A stretch of 64,000 nucleotides of DNA, taken from positions 3,224,001-3,288,000 of the forward strand of contig NZ_JACHDO010000001.1 of assembly GCF_014201115.1 (NCBI RefSeq), read 5' to 3'. This DNA comes from Nocardiopsis metallicus (GTDB taxonomy: Bacteria > Actinomycetota > Actinomycetes > Streptosporangiales > Streptosporangiaceae). The position numbers were made by a program, and so were the translations under genes. The notes under the pieces were generated by a model that ran no database searches, had not been told where the DNA came from, and saw only the letters and a program-made list of their open reading frames with translations. Positions 24,754 to 34,280 of this stretch are shown here, one piece after another (the first letter of the stretch is position 1; each line of letters starts with the position of its first letter).

Positions 24754-24759
24754 TAGACT
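24754..24759 (+). promoter_or_regulatory. -10 box of a leaderless pimB-like gene
   Basis: TAGACT, 7 nt before GTG 24767, with no Shine-Dalgarno in between. Confidence 0.55.
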
Positions 24760-24766
24760 CGCTGGG

Positions 24767-25900
24767 GTGTCGCGAACCCTGATCATCACCAACGACTTCC
24801 CTCCGCGCGCGGGCGGCATCGAGTCCTTCGTGCACGAGCTGGCCCGGCGCCGCCCCCAGGGGTCGGTCCTGGTCTACTGCTCCTCCCCCGCCGCCGCTGA
24901 CCACCGCGCCGCCCCGGACTTCGACCTGCTCCAGCCGTTCCCGATCGTGCGCGACGCGGCCCAGGTGCTGCTGCCCACGCCACGGGTGGCCCGCCGGGCC
25001 CGGGTCATCGCCGAGCTGGAGGACTGCGACTCGGTGCTCTACGGGGCGGCCGCGCCCTTGGGACTGGTCGCCGCCGGACTGCGGCCCCTGGTGCGCCGCC
25101 AGGTGGCGCTCACCCACGGGCACGAGACCGGCTGGACCGTGGTGCCGGGCGCGAGTGCGGCGCTGCGGCGCATCGGTGACAACGTCGACACCGTGACCTA
25201 CCTGGGCGAGTACACCCGGCGGCGGCTGGCCCGCTCGCTCTCCCCCGCGGCCGCCGCCCGGATGCGGCGCCTGGCCCCCGGGGTGGACACCGAACGCTTC
25301 CGGCCCGGCTGCGGCGGCGAGCGGGTCCGCGAACGTCTGGGCCTGGGCTCGCGGCCCGTGGTCGTGTGCGTGTCCCGCATGGTGCCCCGCAAGGGTCAGG
25401 ACACCCTCGTCCGGGCCTGGCCCCGGGTGCTGGCCGACGTGCCCGACGCCGTCCTGCTGTTCGTCGGCGACGGCCCCTACGCGGCGAAACTCCGCTCGGC
25501 CGCGCAGGGCCTGGACTCGGTACGCTTCACCGGGCCGGTTCCGGCCGCAGAGCTCCCCGCCCACTACGACGCCGGGGACGTCTTCGCCATGCCCTGCCGC
25601 ACCCGGCGGGGCGGTCTGGACGTGGAGGGGCTGGGCATGGTCTACCTGGAGGCCTCCGCCACCGGGCTGCCGGTGGTCGCCGGGGCCTCGGGCGGCGCCC
25701 CCGACGCGGTCCTGGAGGGCGAGACCGGGCACGTGGTCGACGGCTCGGTGCCCGGGCCGACCGCCCGCGCGCTCATCCGGCTGCTGAAGGACCCCGACCG
25801 CGCCGCCCTGATGGGCGCACGCGGCCGGGAATGGGTTTCGGATGAGTGGTCCTGGGGCCGCACCCTGGAACGGCTGGACGGCCTTCTCAGCGGCGCCTAG
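24767..25900 (+). CDS. pimB: GT4 mannosyltransferase, PimB'-like
   Basis: 377 residues. GT-B glycosyltransferase. The N-terminal TNDFPPRAGGIESFVHELA, THGHETGW and the EX7E-type C-terminal motif region (DVEGLGMVYLEASATGLPVVAG) match GDP-mannose-dependent alpha-(1-6)-phosphatidylinositol monomannoside mannosyltransferases (Rv2188c by memory), with RMVPRKGQDTLV in the donor-binding domain. It would act on the inner membrane face in phosphatidylinositol mannoside synthesis. The likely TSS coincides with GTG 24767. Its TAG stop and that of the convergent L,D-transpeptidase gene overlap in one CTAG (25897-25900). Exact acceptor specificity is inferred. Confidence 0.87.
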   Translation: MSRTLIITNDFPPRAGGIESFVHELARRRPQGSVLVYCSSPAAADHRAAPDFDLLQPFPIVRDAAQVLLPTPRVARRARVIAELEDCDSVLYGAAAPLGLVAAGLRPLVRRQVALTHGHETGWTVVPGASAALRRIGDNVDTVTYLGEYTRRRLARSLSPAAAARMRRLAPGVDTERFRPGCGGERVRERLGLGSRPVVVCVSRMVPRKGQDTLVRAWPRVLADVPDAVLLFVGDGPYAAKLRSAAQGLDSVRFTGPVPAAELPAHYDAGDVFAMPCRTRRGGLDVEGLGMVYLEASATGLPVVAGASGGAPDAVLEGETGHVVDGSVPGPTARALIRLLKDPDRAALMGARGREWVSDEWSWGRTLERLDGLLSGA

Positions 25901-27264
25901 AGGCCCTCACCGTGGACCGAGCCGGGGGTGCCGCTGCCGTCGGTGCCAGTACCGCCGATGATCTGGGGCTCCCCGGTCACGCTGTGGGACAGCCACTCGT
26001 CCCAGGAGCGCTGGTAGTAGCCCCAGCCGTTGTCCCACTCCAGTTCGCGATCGGTCCCGGTGGTCTCCAGGATGTCCCCCATGAGCGACTGGTCGTGGAA
26101 CCAGCGGGCGTCCTCCACGGACATGTTGGTGCAGCCGTTGGAGGTGTTGGCGCTGCCGAGGTTGTCGGAGTTCCAGGGGGCGGCGTGGGTGAACTCGCCG
26201 CTGTTGGAGGTGCGGACCGCCCAGTCCACGTCCAGCCGGTAGTAGCCCGGCTCCCCCTCCGGGATACCCACGGTCGCGGAGTCCATCACCAGCGACTCGT
26301 ACTTCTCCATGGTCAGGTGGGTGCCGGAGGTGGTGGTGTCGAAGCGCTCCTCCGCGGCCCCGTTGCTGACCGGGATGGAGCGGACGGTCTCCCCGTCGAC
26401 GGTCACGTTCATCTCGTGGTCGGGCACGTGCATCGTGGAGATCAGCTCGCGGCCGACCTCGAACTCGATGCGGTGGTTGGCCACCCCGTAGACGCCGTCG
26501 GCGGCCTCGACCCCGGCCAGCCGCAGGTCCACGGTGATCTCCTGGTAGGGGTCCCAGTACTCCTTGGGCCGGAAGACCGCCATCTCGTCGGTGACCCAGT
26601 TCCAGGCCCCTTCGGTCTCCTGCTCCGCCGTGACCTCGATGGAGTTCTCCACCTGCGCCTTGTGGGTGACGGGCAGGTCGAAGTTGATGATCACGGGCAT
26701 GCCGACCCCGACCACGTCGCCGCTGTTGGGGAAGTTGGAGGCGAGTTCGAGGCGCTGCCCGGGTACGGCCTCCAGAGTGGTGAACTCCGAGACGGTCTCG
26801 GTCTCCTCACCGTCGGCGTCGGCCGCGGTGACGGTGACCGTGACGGCGGCCCCGGGCATCAGGTTCCAGTCGCTGATCCAGGCGTCCCCGGCCTCGCTGA
26901 GCGTGCCGGTGACCGCGAAGGGGTCCTCCTCGTCAGCTGAGCTCTCGGGGCCCTGACCCCCGGCTCCGGTCCCGGTCTCGCCCTCGGCGGTGCCGTCGGC
27001 GGCGGCCTGTTCGATCCGCACGTCGGTGATGGTCCCGTCCGCGGACTCGACCCGGACCGGGGTGTTGGGCGCGACCCCGGTGGCGCCGGGCGCGGGGGTG
27101 ATCTCCACCCGCGGCCCCTGCTCCTGTTCCTGCTCCTGTCCCGATCCCTCCGGGGCGGAGGCGCCGCCGGGCTCGTCCCCGCCGCCGGAGGTGCACCCCG
27201 CCGCCAGGAGGACCAGGGCGGCGGCTGTCACGGCCAGTCGGGGTTGGGTGGTTCGTCGCTTCAC
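25897..27264 (-). CDS. lipoprotein L,D-transpeptidase
   Basis: 455 residues from GTG 27264 with GGAGG upstream. Lipoprotein signal peptide with lipobox LAAGC. A Gln/Glu-rich disordered stretch (QEQEQEQG) follows, then two Ig-like domains and a C-terminal YkuD catalytic domain. The active-site Cys378 is in TSNGCTN, with the catalytic His upstream in THAAPWNSDN. Actinobacterial Ldts (LdtMt2 type) share this layout and form 3-3 cross-links in peptidoglycan and are the targets of carbapenems. The motif has Asn in place of the usual His in SHGC, as seen in many actinobacterial Ldts. The catalytic domain faces outside. Upstream lies ctaF on the same strand. Confidence 0.93.
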   Translation of the reverse strand: MKRRTTQPRLAVTAAALVLLAAGCTSGGGDEPGGASAPEGSGQEQEQEQGPRVEITPAPGATGVAPNTPVRVESADGTITDVRIEQAAADGTAEGETGTGAGGQGPESSADEEDPFAVTGTLSEAGDAWISDWNLMPGAAVTVTVTAADADGEETETVSEFTTLEAVPGQRLELASNFPNSGDVVGVGMPVIINFDLPVTHKAQVENSIEVTAEQETEGAWNWVTDEMAVFRPKEYWDPYQEITVDLRLAGVEAADGVYGVANHRIEFEVGRELISTMHVPDHEMNVTVDGETVRSIPVSNGAAEERFDTTTSGTHLTMEKYESLVMDSATVGIPEGEPGYYRLDVDWAVRTSNSGEFTHAAPWNSDNLGSANTSNGCTNMSVEDARWFHDQSLMGDILETTGTDRELEWDNGWGYYQRSWDEWLSHSVTGEPQIIGGTGTDGSGTPGSVHGEGL

Positions 27265-27523
27265 ACCAAGGACCTCCAGCGTCCGTTCTCGACGGGGCCC
27301 GGGCGTTCGCGGAGCGGGGGCGCGCCGGCGTGACGCCGTCAGGGCCTGGATGCGGCGTGAACTGCGCAGGGAGCAGCAGTCACGTGGGGGCCACCGAAAA
27401 AGAGTACCCCGGTGCCCGGAGTCGTCCTGGGGACGGCCTCCGGCCACCGGGGCGGCGATACTCACATCCTACCCTGCGCACTCGTTCACTCTCGAAGAGT
27501 GGTCGACGCGCGGGGCGCGCACG

Positions 27524-27949
27524 TCAGTGCTGGAACTCCTTGCGGTAGTACTCGAAGACCCAGCCCAGCGAGGTGAGCATGATCGCGAGGAAACCGATGA
27601 ACACCATCCACCAGCCGATCGCCACGCCGACCGCCGTGAAGGCGACGGCCATCGCGACGAACAGCGGCCACCAGCTGTGCGGGCTGAAGAAGCCGTACTC
27701 ACCGGCGTTCTCGGCGATCTCGCCGTCGAGCCGCTCCTCGGCCGGAAGGCCGTGGTGGTGCTCACTGTGGCGGGCCGACTGCCAGAGCCAGTAACCGATC
27801 ATCCAGCCGAAGCCGACCGAGATGACCAGGGCGGTGGTGCCCGTCCACTCGATCGCACCGGTGTCCTGGTACGACCAGTAGATGTACAGTGCGGCAGCCA
27901 GACCGAAGAAGGTCGAGATGCCCATGAACAGGTAGGCCTGCATCTTCAT
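27524..27949 (-). CDS. ctaF: cytochrome c oxidase subunit IV (actinobacterial type)
   Basis: 141 residues. Four predicted helices (YLFMGISTFFGLAAALYIYW, ALVISVGFGWMIGYWLW, WPLFVAMAVAFTAVGVAIGWW, MVFIGFLAIMLTSLGWVFEYY). Actinobacteria-specific subunit IV of the aa3 oxidase; it stabilises the bc1-aa3 supercomplex in mycobacteria (family knowledge). ATG 27949 follows AGGGGG 8 nt upstream and lies 12 nt after the ctaD stop. The His-rich loop SARHSEHHHG is notable. Last gene of ctaC-ctaD-ctaF. Confidence 0.95.
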   Translation of the reverse strand: MKMQAYLFMGISTFFGLAAALYIYWSYQDTGAIEWTGTTALVISVGFGWMIGYWLWQSARHSEHHHGLPAEERLDGEIAENAGEYGFFSPHSWWPLFVAMAVAFTAVGVAIGWWMVFIGFLAIMLTSLGWVFEYYRKEFQH

Positions 27950-27961
27950 GTGCGCTACCCC

Positions 27962-29635
27962 CTACTTCTTCTCGGCACCGGCCGCGACGGCACCGGGTGC
28001 CGCGGCGTGCGGGTGGTTGAGGTCGAAGGCCGGACGCTCGGACCGGATCCGGGGCAGCGACGTGAAGTTGTGTCGCGGCGGCGGGCAGGAGGTCGCCCAC
28101 TCCAGCGAGCAGCCGTAGCCCCACGGGTCGTCCACGTTGACCATCGGCGCGTTCTTCGCGGTGATGTACATGTTCCAGAAGAAGATGAGCGTCGAGGCCG
28201 CGAGCACGAACGACGAGATCGAGGAGATCTGGTTGAGCTCCGTGAAGCCGTCCCCGGGCAGGTAGTCCGCGTACCGGCGCGGGAAGCCCATGGCACCCAG
28301 CCAGTGCTGGACCAGGAAGGTGCCGTGGAAACCCAGGAAGAGCAGCCAGAAGTGGAACTTGCCCAGCTTCTCGTTGAGCATCTTGCCGGTGAACTTGGGC
28401 CACCAGAAGTAGAAGCCCGCGAACATCGCGAACACCACGGTGCCGAACACCACGTAGTGGAAGTGCGCCACCACGAAGTAGGAGTCGGTGACGTGGAAGT
28501 CGATGGGCGGCGAGGCCAGCAGCACACCGGTCAGACCACCGAAGAGGAAGGTGACCAGGAAACCGATCGTGAACAGCATCGGCGTCTCGAAGGTGAGCTG
28601 ACCGCGCCACATCGTCCCGATCCAGTTGAAGAACTTCACCCCGGTGGGGACCGCGATGAGGAACGTCATGAACGAGAAGAACGGCAGCAGCACCGCGCCG
28701 GTCGGGAACATGTGGTGGGCCCACACGGTCACGGACAGACCGGCGATGGCGATGGTGGCCGCCACCAGGCTCTTGTAACCGAAGATCGGCTTGCGGCTGA
28801 ACACCGGCAGGATCTCCGTCGCGATGCCGAAGAACGGCAGCGCGATGATGTACACCTCGGGGTGACCGAAGAACCAGAACAGGTGCTGCCAGAGGATGGC
28901 ACCGCCGTGCTCGGCGTTGAAGACCTGGGTGCCGACCATGCGGTCCGCGCCCAGCGCGATCAGGGCCGCGGTCAGTACCGGGAACGCGATGAGCACCAGC
29001 ACACTGGTGAGCAGGGTGTTCCAGGTGAAGATCGGCATGCGGAACATCGTCATACCGGGCGCGCGCATGCACAGGCCGGTGGTGATGAAGTTGACCGCGC
29101 CAAGGATCGTGCCCAGACCGGACACGATCAGACCCAGGATCCACAGGTCACCGCCCAGACCCGGCGAGCGGACCGCGTCGGACAGCGGCGTGTAGGCGAA
29201 CCAGCCGAAGCTGGCCGCGCCACCCGGGGTCAGGAACCCGCCGAGGACGATGAGGCCGCCGAACAGGAACAGGTAGTAGCTGAACAGGTTCATCCTGGGG
29301 AAGGCCACATCGGGGGCGCCGATCTGCAGCGGCACGATCACGTTGGAGAACCCGACGAACAGCGGGGTCGCGAACAGCAGCAGCATGATCGTGCCGTGCA
29401 TCGTGAACAGCTGGTTGAACTGCTCGTTGGCCATGAACTGCATGCCCGGCGAGAACAGCTCCAGCCGCATCAGGAGCGCCATCACGCCACCGACGAGGAA
29501 GAAGGCGAAGGAGGTGATCAGGTACATGTACCCGATGACCTTGTGGTCGGTCGACGTCATCCAACTGACGATGATCGACCCTTTGCTTGACGGTGCCTGA
29601 CCGTCAGTGCGGGGTTCGGTTGCCGTGGTGGTCAT
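27962..29635 (-). CDS. ctaD: cytochrome c oxidase subunit I
   Basis: 557 residues, twelve transmembrane helices. Heme-copper core: [11 protein letters not shown] (heme a ligand His), [14 protein letters not shown] (CuB His and the cross-linked His-Tyr), HHMFPTG (CuB His pair), and HFHYVVFG (heme a3 and a ligands). D-channel and K-channel residues appear conserved. It reduces O2 to water and pumps protons. The start ATG shares its A with the ctaC stop (TAATG at 29637-29633), implying coupled translation; ctaF follows. Confidence 0.98.
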   Translation of the reverse strand: MTTTATEPRTDGQAPSSKGSIIVSWMTSTDHKVIGYMYLITSFAFFLVGGVMALLMRLELFSPGMQFMANEQFNQLFTMHGTIMLLLFATPLFVGFSNVIVPLQIGAPDVAFPRMNLFSYYLFLFGGLIVLGGFLTPGGAASFGWFAYTPLSDAVRSPGLGGDLWILGLIVSGLGTILGAVNFITTGLCMRAPGMTMFRMPIFTWNTLLTSVLVLIAFPVLTAALIALGADRMVGTQVFNAEHGGAILWQHLFWFFGHPEVYIIALPFFGIATEILPVFSRKPIFGYKSLVAATIAIAGLSVTVWAHHMFPTGAVLLPFFSFMTFLIAVPTGVKFFNWIGTMWRGQLTFETPMLFTIGFLVTFLFGGLTGVLLASPPIDFHVTDSYFVVAHFHYVVFGTVVFAMFAGFYFWWPKFTGKMLNEKLGKFHFWLLFLGFHGTFLVQHWLGAMGFPRRYADYLPGDGFTELNQISSISSFVLAASTLIFFWNMYITAKNAPMVNVDDPWGYGCSLEWATSCPPPRHNFTSLPRIRSERPAFDLNHPHAAAPGAVAAGAEKK

Positions 29636-30582
29636 TAGTCGTCATTCTCCTCGGCGTCAGCCGCTCCGACGCCCGCACCCTCGGCATCATCCCCGGCGGG
29701 GCCAGTGCCCTCGGCCATGTCCGGGTCGTCGTCCGTCTCAGCGGCCTCGGCGGCCTCGGCGGCCTGGGCCTCCTCCTGCTCGGAGGCCCAGGCGTCGTAC
29801 TCGTCCTGCGGCAGGACCTCGACGTTGAAGAGCATGCGGGTGTGGTCCACACCGCACAGCTCGGCGCAACGGCCGACGTACTCGCCCGCGGTGCCCTCCT
29901 TGACGTTCGCCTGGAAGGCGTTGTCACGGCCCGGGACGACGTCCATCTTGAAGCCGAACGCCGGGATCCAGAACGAGTGGATCACGTCGGGCGAGTAGAG
30001 GTCGAAGTGAACGATGGCGCCCTCGGGAAGAACGAGGGTCGTCTGGGTCTCGGGGTCAGCGGTGCCGTCCGGGTTGGGGATACCGACCTCGGAGAAGAGC
30101 ACCTCCCCGCCGTTCTCCTTGGTGTCGTCCATGTAGTTGAACTGCCAGGCCCATTGGAAGGCCACGACCTCTACATGGACGTCCGCGGGCTCTTCCGTGT
30201 CGAGCAGGTAAGCCTGGTCTCGCGCGGTGAAGAAGAAGAGCACCGAGATGACGACGATCGGCAGAACGGTGTACAGCGCTTCGATGGGCATGTTGTACCG
30301 CACCTGCGGCGGCAACTGCTCAGAGCGCTTGCGGTGGAAGAGGATTGTCCAGATGAACAGTCCCCACACGAGAATGCCGACCGCGAAAGCCGCCACCCAC
30401 GAGCCCTGCCAGAGCGAGAGAACACGCTCGGCCTGCTCGGTGATCGGCTCCGGCATGCCCAAACGAGTGAGATCGTTCGACGCGCAGCCGGTCGCGGCCA
30501 GCCCCAGCACGGCGAGCGCGGCGCCGCGTGGTGCCCATCGGCGCAGAGTTGAGCGCCGATTTTCTTGGCGGGTCGGACTCAC
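29635..30582 (-). CDS. ctaC: cytochrome c oxidase subunit II (lipoprotein)
   Basis: 315 residues from GTG 30582 with GGGAAGG upstream; longer in-frame starts to 30882 run through the promoter region. Signal peptide with lipobox LGLAATGC, two membrane helices ([37 protein letters not shown]) and a cupredoxin domain with the CuA site: His in DVIHSFW and [12 protein letters not shown]. The C-terminal tail (about 265-315) is a Glu/Ala/Asp-rich disordered extension. It receives electrons from QcrC. First gene of ctaC-ctaD-ctaF; divergent from the TusA-like gene. Confidence 0.97.
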   Translation of the reverse strand: MSPTRQENRRSTLRRWAPRGAALAVLGLAATGCASNDLTRLGMPEPITEQAERVLSLWQGSWVAAFAVGILVWGLFIWTILFHRKRSEQLPPQVRYNMPIEALYTVLPIVVISVLFFFTARDQAYLLDTEEPADVHVEVVAFQWAWQFNYMDDTKENGGEVLFSEVGIPNPDGTADPETQTTLVLPEGAIVHFDLYSPDVIHSFWIPAFGFKMDVVPGRDNAFQANVKEGTAGEYVGRCAELCGVDHTRMLFNVEVLPQDEYDAWASEQEEAQAAEAAEAAETDDDPDMAEGTGPAGDDAEGAGVGAADAEENDD

Positions 30583-30992
30583 GGATTGCCTTCCCAGCGG
30601 TGAAGCCCGTGGATCCTCCACGGGCGGCCTAAGTATCCAAAGCTTGTCAGGGGGAAACATTATCGCGAACCGCCCAGCGTGCCGTTCATGGGCTTGCCTG
30701 GTCAGCGTGTTGCCAGACGCGCCCTCTGACGGAACGCGCGGTGGTCTCACAGAGCCGGGCCAGGTCGCCCGCGAGGGATGTCCTCCCAGCTGGCTACGAG
30801 GCGCGGCCCGGCGCTCCCCCGGGCCCTCGTTCACGCCCGTCCACATCCCCACCCGAGGTGGTGGTGTGCACGGTCGCGGCACGAGACTAAGGCGAGCGTA
30901 TCGCTGGGTTTACGACACCCTTAACCGGGTGCGCCTTTTGGCGCGCACCGGGTCAAGATTGGGACACAGGACGACAACCAACGGGGGTGGAC
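30583..30992. other. divergent intergenic region between ctaC and the TusA-like gene
   Basis: No gene seen. On the minus strand a GATAAT hexamer lies at 30658-30663 with a weak -35, a possible ctaC promoter with an approximately 70-nt leader. On the plus strand an imperfect hairpin GGTGCGCC-TTTT-GGCGCGCACC lies around 30929-30952. Confidence 0.35.
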
Positions 30993-31244
30993 GTGTCCGA
31001 GCGACCGACTTCGCAACAGCCTCTGGTCACCGTGGAGGCGGTGGGCCGCAAGTGCCCGATTCCGATCATCATGCTGGCCGCCCGACTGCACGAAGTGCCC
31101 ATCGGAGCGGTCATCGCGGTCACCGCGGACGATCCCGCGGCGAGCGCGGACATACCGTCCTGGTGCCGGATGAAGATGCACGAGTTCGTCGCCGAGCGAC
31201 CCGTGACGCGAGGTAGCGAGTTTCACATTCGGAGGATGTACTGA
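30993..31244 (+). CDS. TusA/SirA-like sulfur carrier protein
   Basis: 83 residues from GTG 30993; GGGGG lies 5 nt upstream, which is why I prefer it to GTG 30987. Contains the TusA signature GRKCPIPIIML with the sulfur-carrying Cys, then a beta-strand region and WCRMKMHEF with a second Cys. TusA proteins pass persulfide sulfur from cysteine desulfurases to tRNA thiolation or molybdenum cofactor synthesis. No desulfurase is adjacent here. The target pathway is not deducible; nearby ctaC/erpA only hints at metal-cofactor assembly. Confidence 0.88.
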   Translation: MSERPTSQQPLVTVEAVGRKCPIPIIMLAARLHEVPIGAVIAVTADDPAASADIPSWCRMKMHEFVAERPVTRGSEFHIRRMY

Positions 31245-31382
31245 CCCCCGGCCAGCCCTTCGGGGCGCGATCCGGGTTTTCGGTTCCGTTGCGATAACGA
31301 TTCGCACTATCCGGTTTTCTGGGAGTGGCGCGAAGCACGCGTTTCCCCGCCCGCCGCCTCGGGGAGGCGCCGGGCAAAGCGA

Positions 31383-31413
31383 AGGCCGCGCGGACACGGG
31401 GTCCGCGCGGCCT
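31383..31413. terminator. bidirectional terminator between TusA-like gene and rpsD
   Basis: Perfect 13-bp stem AGGCCGCGCGGAC/GTCCGCGCGGCCT, loop ACGGG. The region 31245-31463 holds nothing else clear. Confidence 0.8.
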
Positions 31414-31463
31414 GGCCCGCGAGCACGGTACCACCAGGGATGGAGCCGCTGCGCGGGAGGTGC

Positions 31464-32075
31464 TTAGCGAGCGTAGAACTCGACGACGAGCTGCTCGTCG
31501 AAGGGCACCGGGATCTGCTCGCGCTTGGGGCGGTCGATGACCGCCACGCGCAGGTCCTTGTGGCTGACGGCGAGGTAGCCGGCGATCTTGTCGTCGGCGT
31601 GAACGCCCTCAGCGGCCTCGACGAACGGGACCATCGAGCGGGACTTCTCCCGAACGCTGATGATCTGGCCCGGCTTGACCTGGTACGACGGGATGTCGAC
31701 CTTCTTGCCGTCCACGGTGATGTGGCCGTGGTTGATGAACTGACGCGCGGCGTAGATCGAGGCGGCCAGACCGGCGCGCAGCACGACCGTGGCCAGACGC
31801 AGCTCGAGCTCGCCGAGCATCTCCTCGCCGGTACGGCCGGGACGCTTCTTGGCGTTCTCGTAGATCCTGACCAGCTGCTTCTCGGTCAGGTCGTAGTACC
31901 AGCGCACCTTCTGCTTCTCCGCCATACGAACGGCGTAGTCGCTGCTGTTGCGGCGGACGCGACGACCGTGCTCGCCGGGCGGGTACGGACGCTTCTCGAA
32001 GTAGCTGACCGCCTTACGGGTCAGCGGGGTGCCGGCGCGCCGGGACAACCGCACCTTCGGTCCGGTGTAGCGCAT
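31464..32075 (-). CDS. rpsD: 30S ribosomal protein S4
   Basis: 203 residues. Primary rRNA-binding assembly protein. The N-terminal domain ([29 protein letters not shown]) is the cysteine-free form. An S4 RNA-binding domain follows ([38 protein letters not shown]), and it ends with the conserved [13 protein letters not shown] 32075 is preceded by GAAAGGAC. Monocistronic, ending at a terminator. The upstream region carries an iron-box-like element. The N terminus differs from the Streptomyces rpsD sequence I remember (SCO1505 begins with NQPRPKVKKSRALG), so this could be a second S4 paralogue; that depends on the rest of the genome. Confidence 0.95.
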   Translation of the reverse strand: MRYTGPKVRLSRRAGTPLTRKAVSYFEKRPYPPGEHGRRVRRNSSDYAVRMAEKQKVRWYYDLTEKQLVRIYENAKKRPGRTGEEMLGELELRLATVVLRAGLAASIYAARQFINHGHITVDGKKVDIPSYQVKPGQIISVREKSRSMVPFVEAAEGVHADDKIAGYLAVSHKDLRVAVIDRPKREQIPVPFDEQLVVEFYAR

Positions 32076-32106
32076 GCAAAGTCCTTTCAGGGTGAATCAG
32101 GGAATC

Positions 32107-32125
32107 CCAGGTAAGGCTTGCCTAA
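32107..32125 (-). promoter_or_regulatory. iron-box-like (IdeR/DmdR) site upstream of rpsD
   Basis: CCAGGTAAGGCTTGCCTAA matches 14 of 19 positions of the TTAGGTTAGGCTAACCTAA consensus and lies 32-50 bp before the rpsD start, where a repressor could cover the promoter. Confidence 0.45.
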
Positions 32126-32315
32126 ATCTGGGAGGCGCTCAGGGCGCCCGAGCCCCGGTGTCCCGCGGTGCGGGTCGGAAGCGGGTTCCCCACCGTCGCG
32201 CGTGACCCGGCGCGAACGGCTTGGGCGAATGACCCGGCACGCGTTTCAACGCACCGAGCGGGCACGGGGAAGCCCCGTGCGGGTCACGACCATCCACTTT
32301 ACGGGCTCAAAGACA

Positions 32316-32354
32316 CCGCCCCGACCAGAAGCCGCGTTTTTCCGGTCGGGGCGG
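32316..32354 (-). terminator. terminator of adoK
   Basis: 11-bp stem CCGCCCCGACC/GGTCGGGGCGG with a 17-nt loop, 60 bp beyond the adoK stop. A second 8-bp hairpin GCACGGGG-AAG-CCCCGTGC lies at 32262-32280. The rest of 32126-32413 holds nothing recognisable. Confidence 0.6.
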
Positions 32355-32413
32355 GTGCGGGTCACACGCCGACGGGGGTCGGCGAGAGAACCCCGGTCCC
32401 ACGAGGACCCGGG

Positions 32414-33385
32414 TCACACGAAGGGCTTGACCTCGGCGGCGACCTCGGCTCCGTAGGAACGCTCCAGGCGCTCCAGCAGGGAGGCGCCGGTGAGCGTGTA
32501 CTCCTGCGGACCGTCGGCCTCCAGGCAGTGGACTGCGGTGGCGTTGCCGACCTGGGCGGCGCGCTCCAGGGACAGGCCCCAGGAGTGGGCGGACAGGAAA
32601 CCGGCGCGGAAGGCGTCGCCCATACCGGTGGGGTCGACAAGCTCGTCGACGGCGGCGGAGGGTACGTGGGTGCTCGGCTCGCCCTGACGGTCGATCCGCG
32701 CGCCCTTGGCGCCCAGGGTGGTGATCCGGGTGTCGACCTTGGCCAGGATCTCGGAGTCGGACCACCCGGTCTTCTGCTCGGCCAGGGCCTTCTCGTACTC
32801 GTTGCTGAACAGGAAGGCGGCGCCCTCGATGAGCGTGCGCACCTCCGGGCCGTCCATGCGGGCCAGCTGCTGGGAGGGGTCGGCGGCGAAGGGGATGGAG
32901 CGCGTACGGCACTCCTCGCTGTGCCGGACCATGGCGGCCGGGTCGTCGGCGCCGATCAGGACGAGGTCGAGACCGCCCAGGCGGTCGGCGATCGGCTGGA
33001 GCTCGATGTTGCGGGCCTCGGCCATCGCACCGGTGTAGAAGGAGGCGATCTGGTTCTGGTCACGGTCCGTGGTGCAGACGAACCGGGCCGTGTGGCGCAG
33101 CTCGGAGATGTGCACGGCCGAGGTGTCGACGCCGTGGCGGTCCAGCCAGGCGCGGTACTCCTCGAAGTCGGCACCGGCCGCACCGACCAGGACCGGGTTG
33201 AGACCGAAACCTCCCATGCCGAAGCAGATGTTGGCCGCGACGCCGCCGCGGCGCACGTCCAGCTCGTCGATGAGGAAGGAGAGGGACAACTGCTGGATCT
33301 GCTCGGGGATGATCTGCTCGGCGAACCGACCCTCGAAGGTCATCAGGTGGTCGGTGGCGATGGATCCGGCAACCGCGATACGCAC
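32414..33385 (-). CDS. adoK: PfkB-family adenosine kinase
   Basis: 323 residues. PfkB/ribokinase fold. N-terminal GSIATDHLM and RRGGVAANICFGMGG (substrate site), SFYTGAMAEARNIEL, FAADPSQQLARMDG, and the catalytic motif DPTGMGDAFRAGFL with the base Asp. It aligns along its whole length with M. tuberculosis adenosine kinase Rv2202c (from memory). Phosphorylates adenosine, and possibly other nucleosides or sugars, using ATP in purine salvage. GTG 33385 has AAGGAG upstream. Downstream of erpA on the same strand with a terminator between, so probably a separate transcript. Confidence 0.92.
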   Translation of the reverse strand: MRIAVAGSIATDHLMTFEGRFAEQIIPEQIQQLSLSFLIDELDVRRGGVAANICFGMGGFGLNPVLVGAAGADFEEYRAWLDRHGVDTSAVHISELRHTARFVCTTDRDQNQIASFYTGAMAEARNIELQPIADRLGGLDLVLIGADDPAAMVRHSEECRTRSIPFAADPSQQLARMDGPEVRTLIEGAAFLFSNEYEKALAEQKTGWSDSEILAKVDTRITTLGAKGARIDRQGEPSTHVPSAAVDELVDPTGMGDAFRAGFLSAHSWGLSLERAAQVGNATAVHCLEADGPQEYTLTGASLLERLERSYGAEVAAEVKPFV

Positions 33386-33550
33386 GGGACGTGGGCTCCT
33401 TGTTGGGGAAGTGGTTCGCTCGCAGACGAGCTGAGCGAGCTGGTGCGGGCATGCCGAGGACGTGCCCGTTCGGACCTGCCAAGGGTACCCAGAGCGCCGG
33501 GCCGCTACACGGGTGGGCGCACGCCCGGTCCCGCACCTGCGGAAAAGCAG

Positions 33551-33589
33551 GGGGGAGGGTGGACGCCTCGGGTGCGTCCGCCCTCCCCC
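33551..33589 (-). terminator. terminator of erpA
   Basis: 16-bp stem with one wobble pair (33551-33566 with 33574-33589). On the minus strand it is followed by CTGCTTTTCC, a T-rich tail. Confidence 0.85.
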
Positions 33590-33616
33590 GGTGGCTCCGA
33601 GAGCCGTCAGGTGCCC

Positions 33617-33967
33617 CTAGTTGAAGGAGTCACCGCAGGCGCAGGAACCGGTGGCGTTGGGGTTGTCGATGGTGAACCCCTGCTTCTCGATCGTGTCCAC
33701 GAAGTCGATGCTCGCACCGATGAGGTAGGCGGCGCTGCGGCGGTCGGTAACGACCTCGACACCGTCGAAGTCGGCGACGACGTCGCCGTCGAGGTCGCGC
33801 TCGTCGAAGTAGAGCTGGTAACGCAGCCCCGAGCAACCACCGGGCTGGACACCGACGCGCAGGCGCAGGTCGTCGCGGCCCTCCTGGTCAAGGAGCGCCC
33901 GAACCTTGTCGGCCGCACCCTCGGTGAGGATGACTCCCTGCGCGGTGGCTTCGCTCTGAACCGTCAT
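33617..33967 (-). CDS. erpA: iron-sulfur cluster insertion protein (HesB/IscA family)
   Basis: 116 residues. A-type carrier that delivers [4Fe-4S] or [2Fe-2S] clusters to apoproteins. The three conserved cysteines are in GGCSGLRY and at the end in GSCACGDSF (CxC). ATG 33967 has GAGGAGC upstream. Candidate clients in this window include LipA, the Rieske protein QcrA and the UvrC-like nuclease. Monocistronic, ending at a terminator. Confidence 0.93.
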   Translation of the reverse strand: MTVQSEATAQGVILTEGAADKVRALLDQEGRDDLRLRVGVQPGGCSGLRYQLYFDERDLDGDVVADFDGVEVVTDRRSAAYLIGASIDFVDTIEKQGFTIDNPNATGSCACGDSFN

Positions 33968-34280
33968 GTTGTAAAGCTCCTCTTGAAAGGGGTTGCGGCC
34001 GTCTGGCGACCCCGGTCGCGTACCGGATCTGCCCCGCCGGGGCGGGTCCAGTCCTCTTCAACGGGTCCCAACGCCGGAATCCCGTGTGGCATTCCGCCGC
34101 GTGGCCGCTGTGTTCGCCCTGCCGCCTCTGCCGCACGGTGCACGTGTGACCTCGGCGACGCACGGGTGTGCTCGTACCTCCAAGGGTAATTTGTCCGGGG
34201 CCCGGATGCCATCTCCACAGGTCCCGGAGATCGAAGGACGGAGGCGTTCCGGACCCGGTGCCCGGGTGCACCGGCCGGTT
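33968..34280. other. intergenic region upstream of erpA
   Basis: Carries the erpA promoter and the 3' end of the pspAB transcript. No gene, strong hairpin or recognisable binding site was found by eye. Confidence 0.4.
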
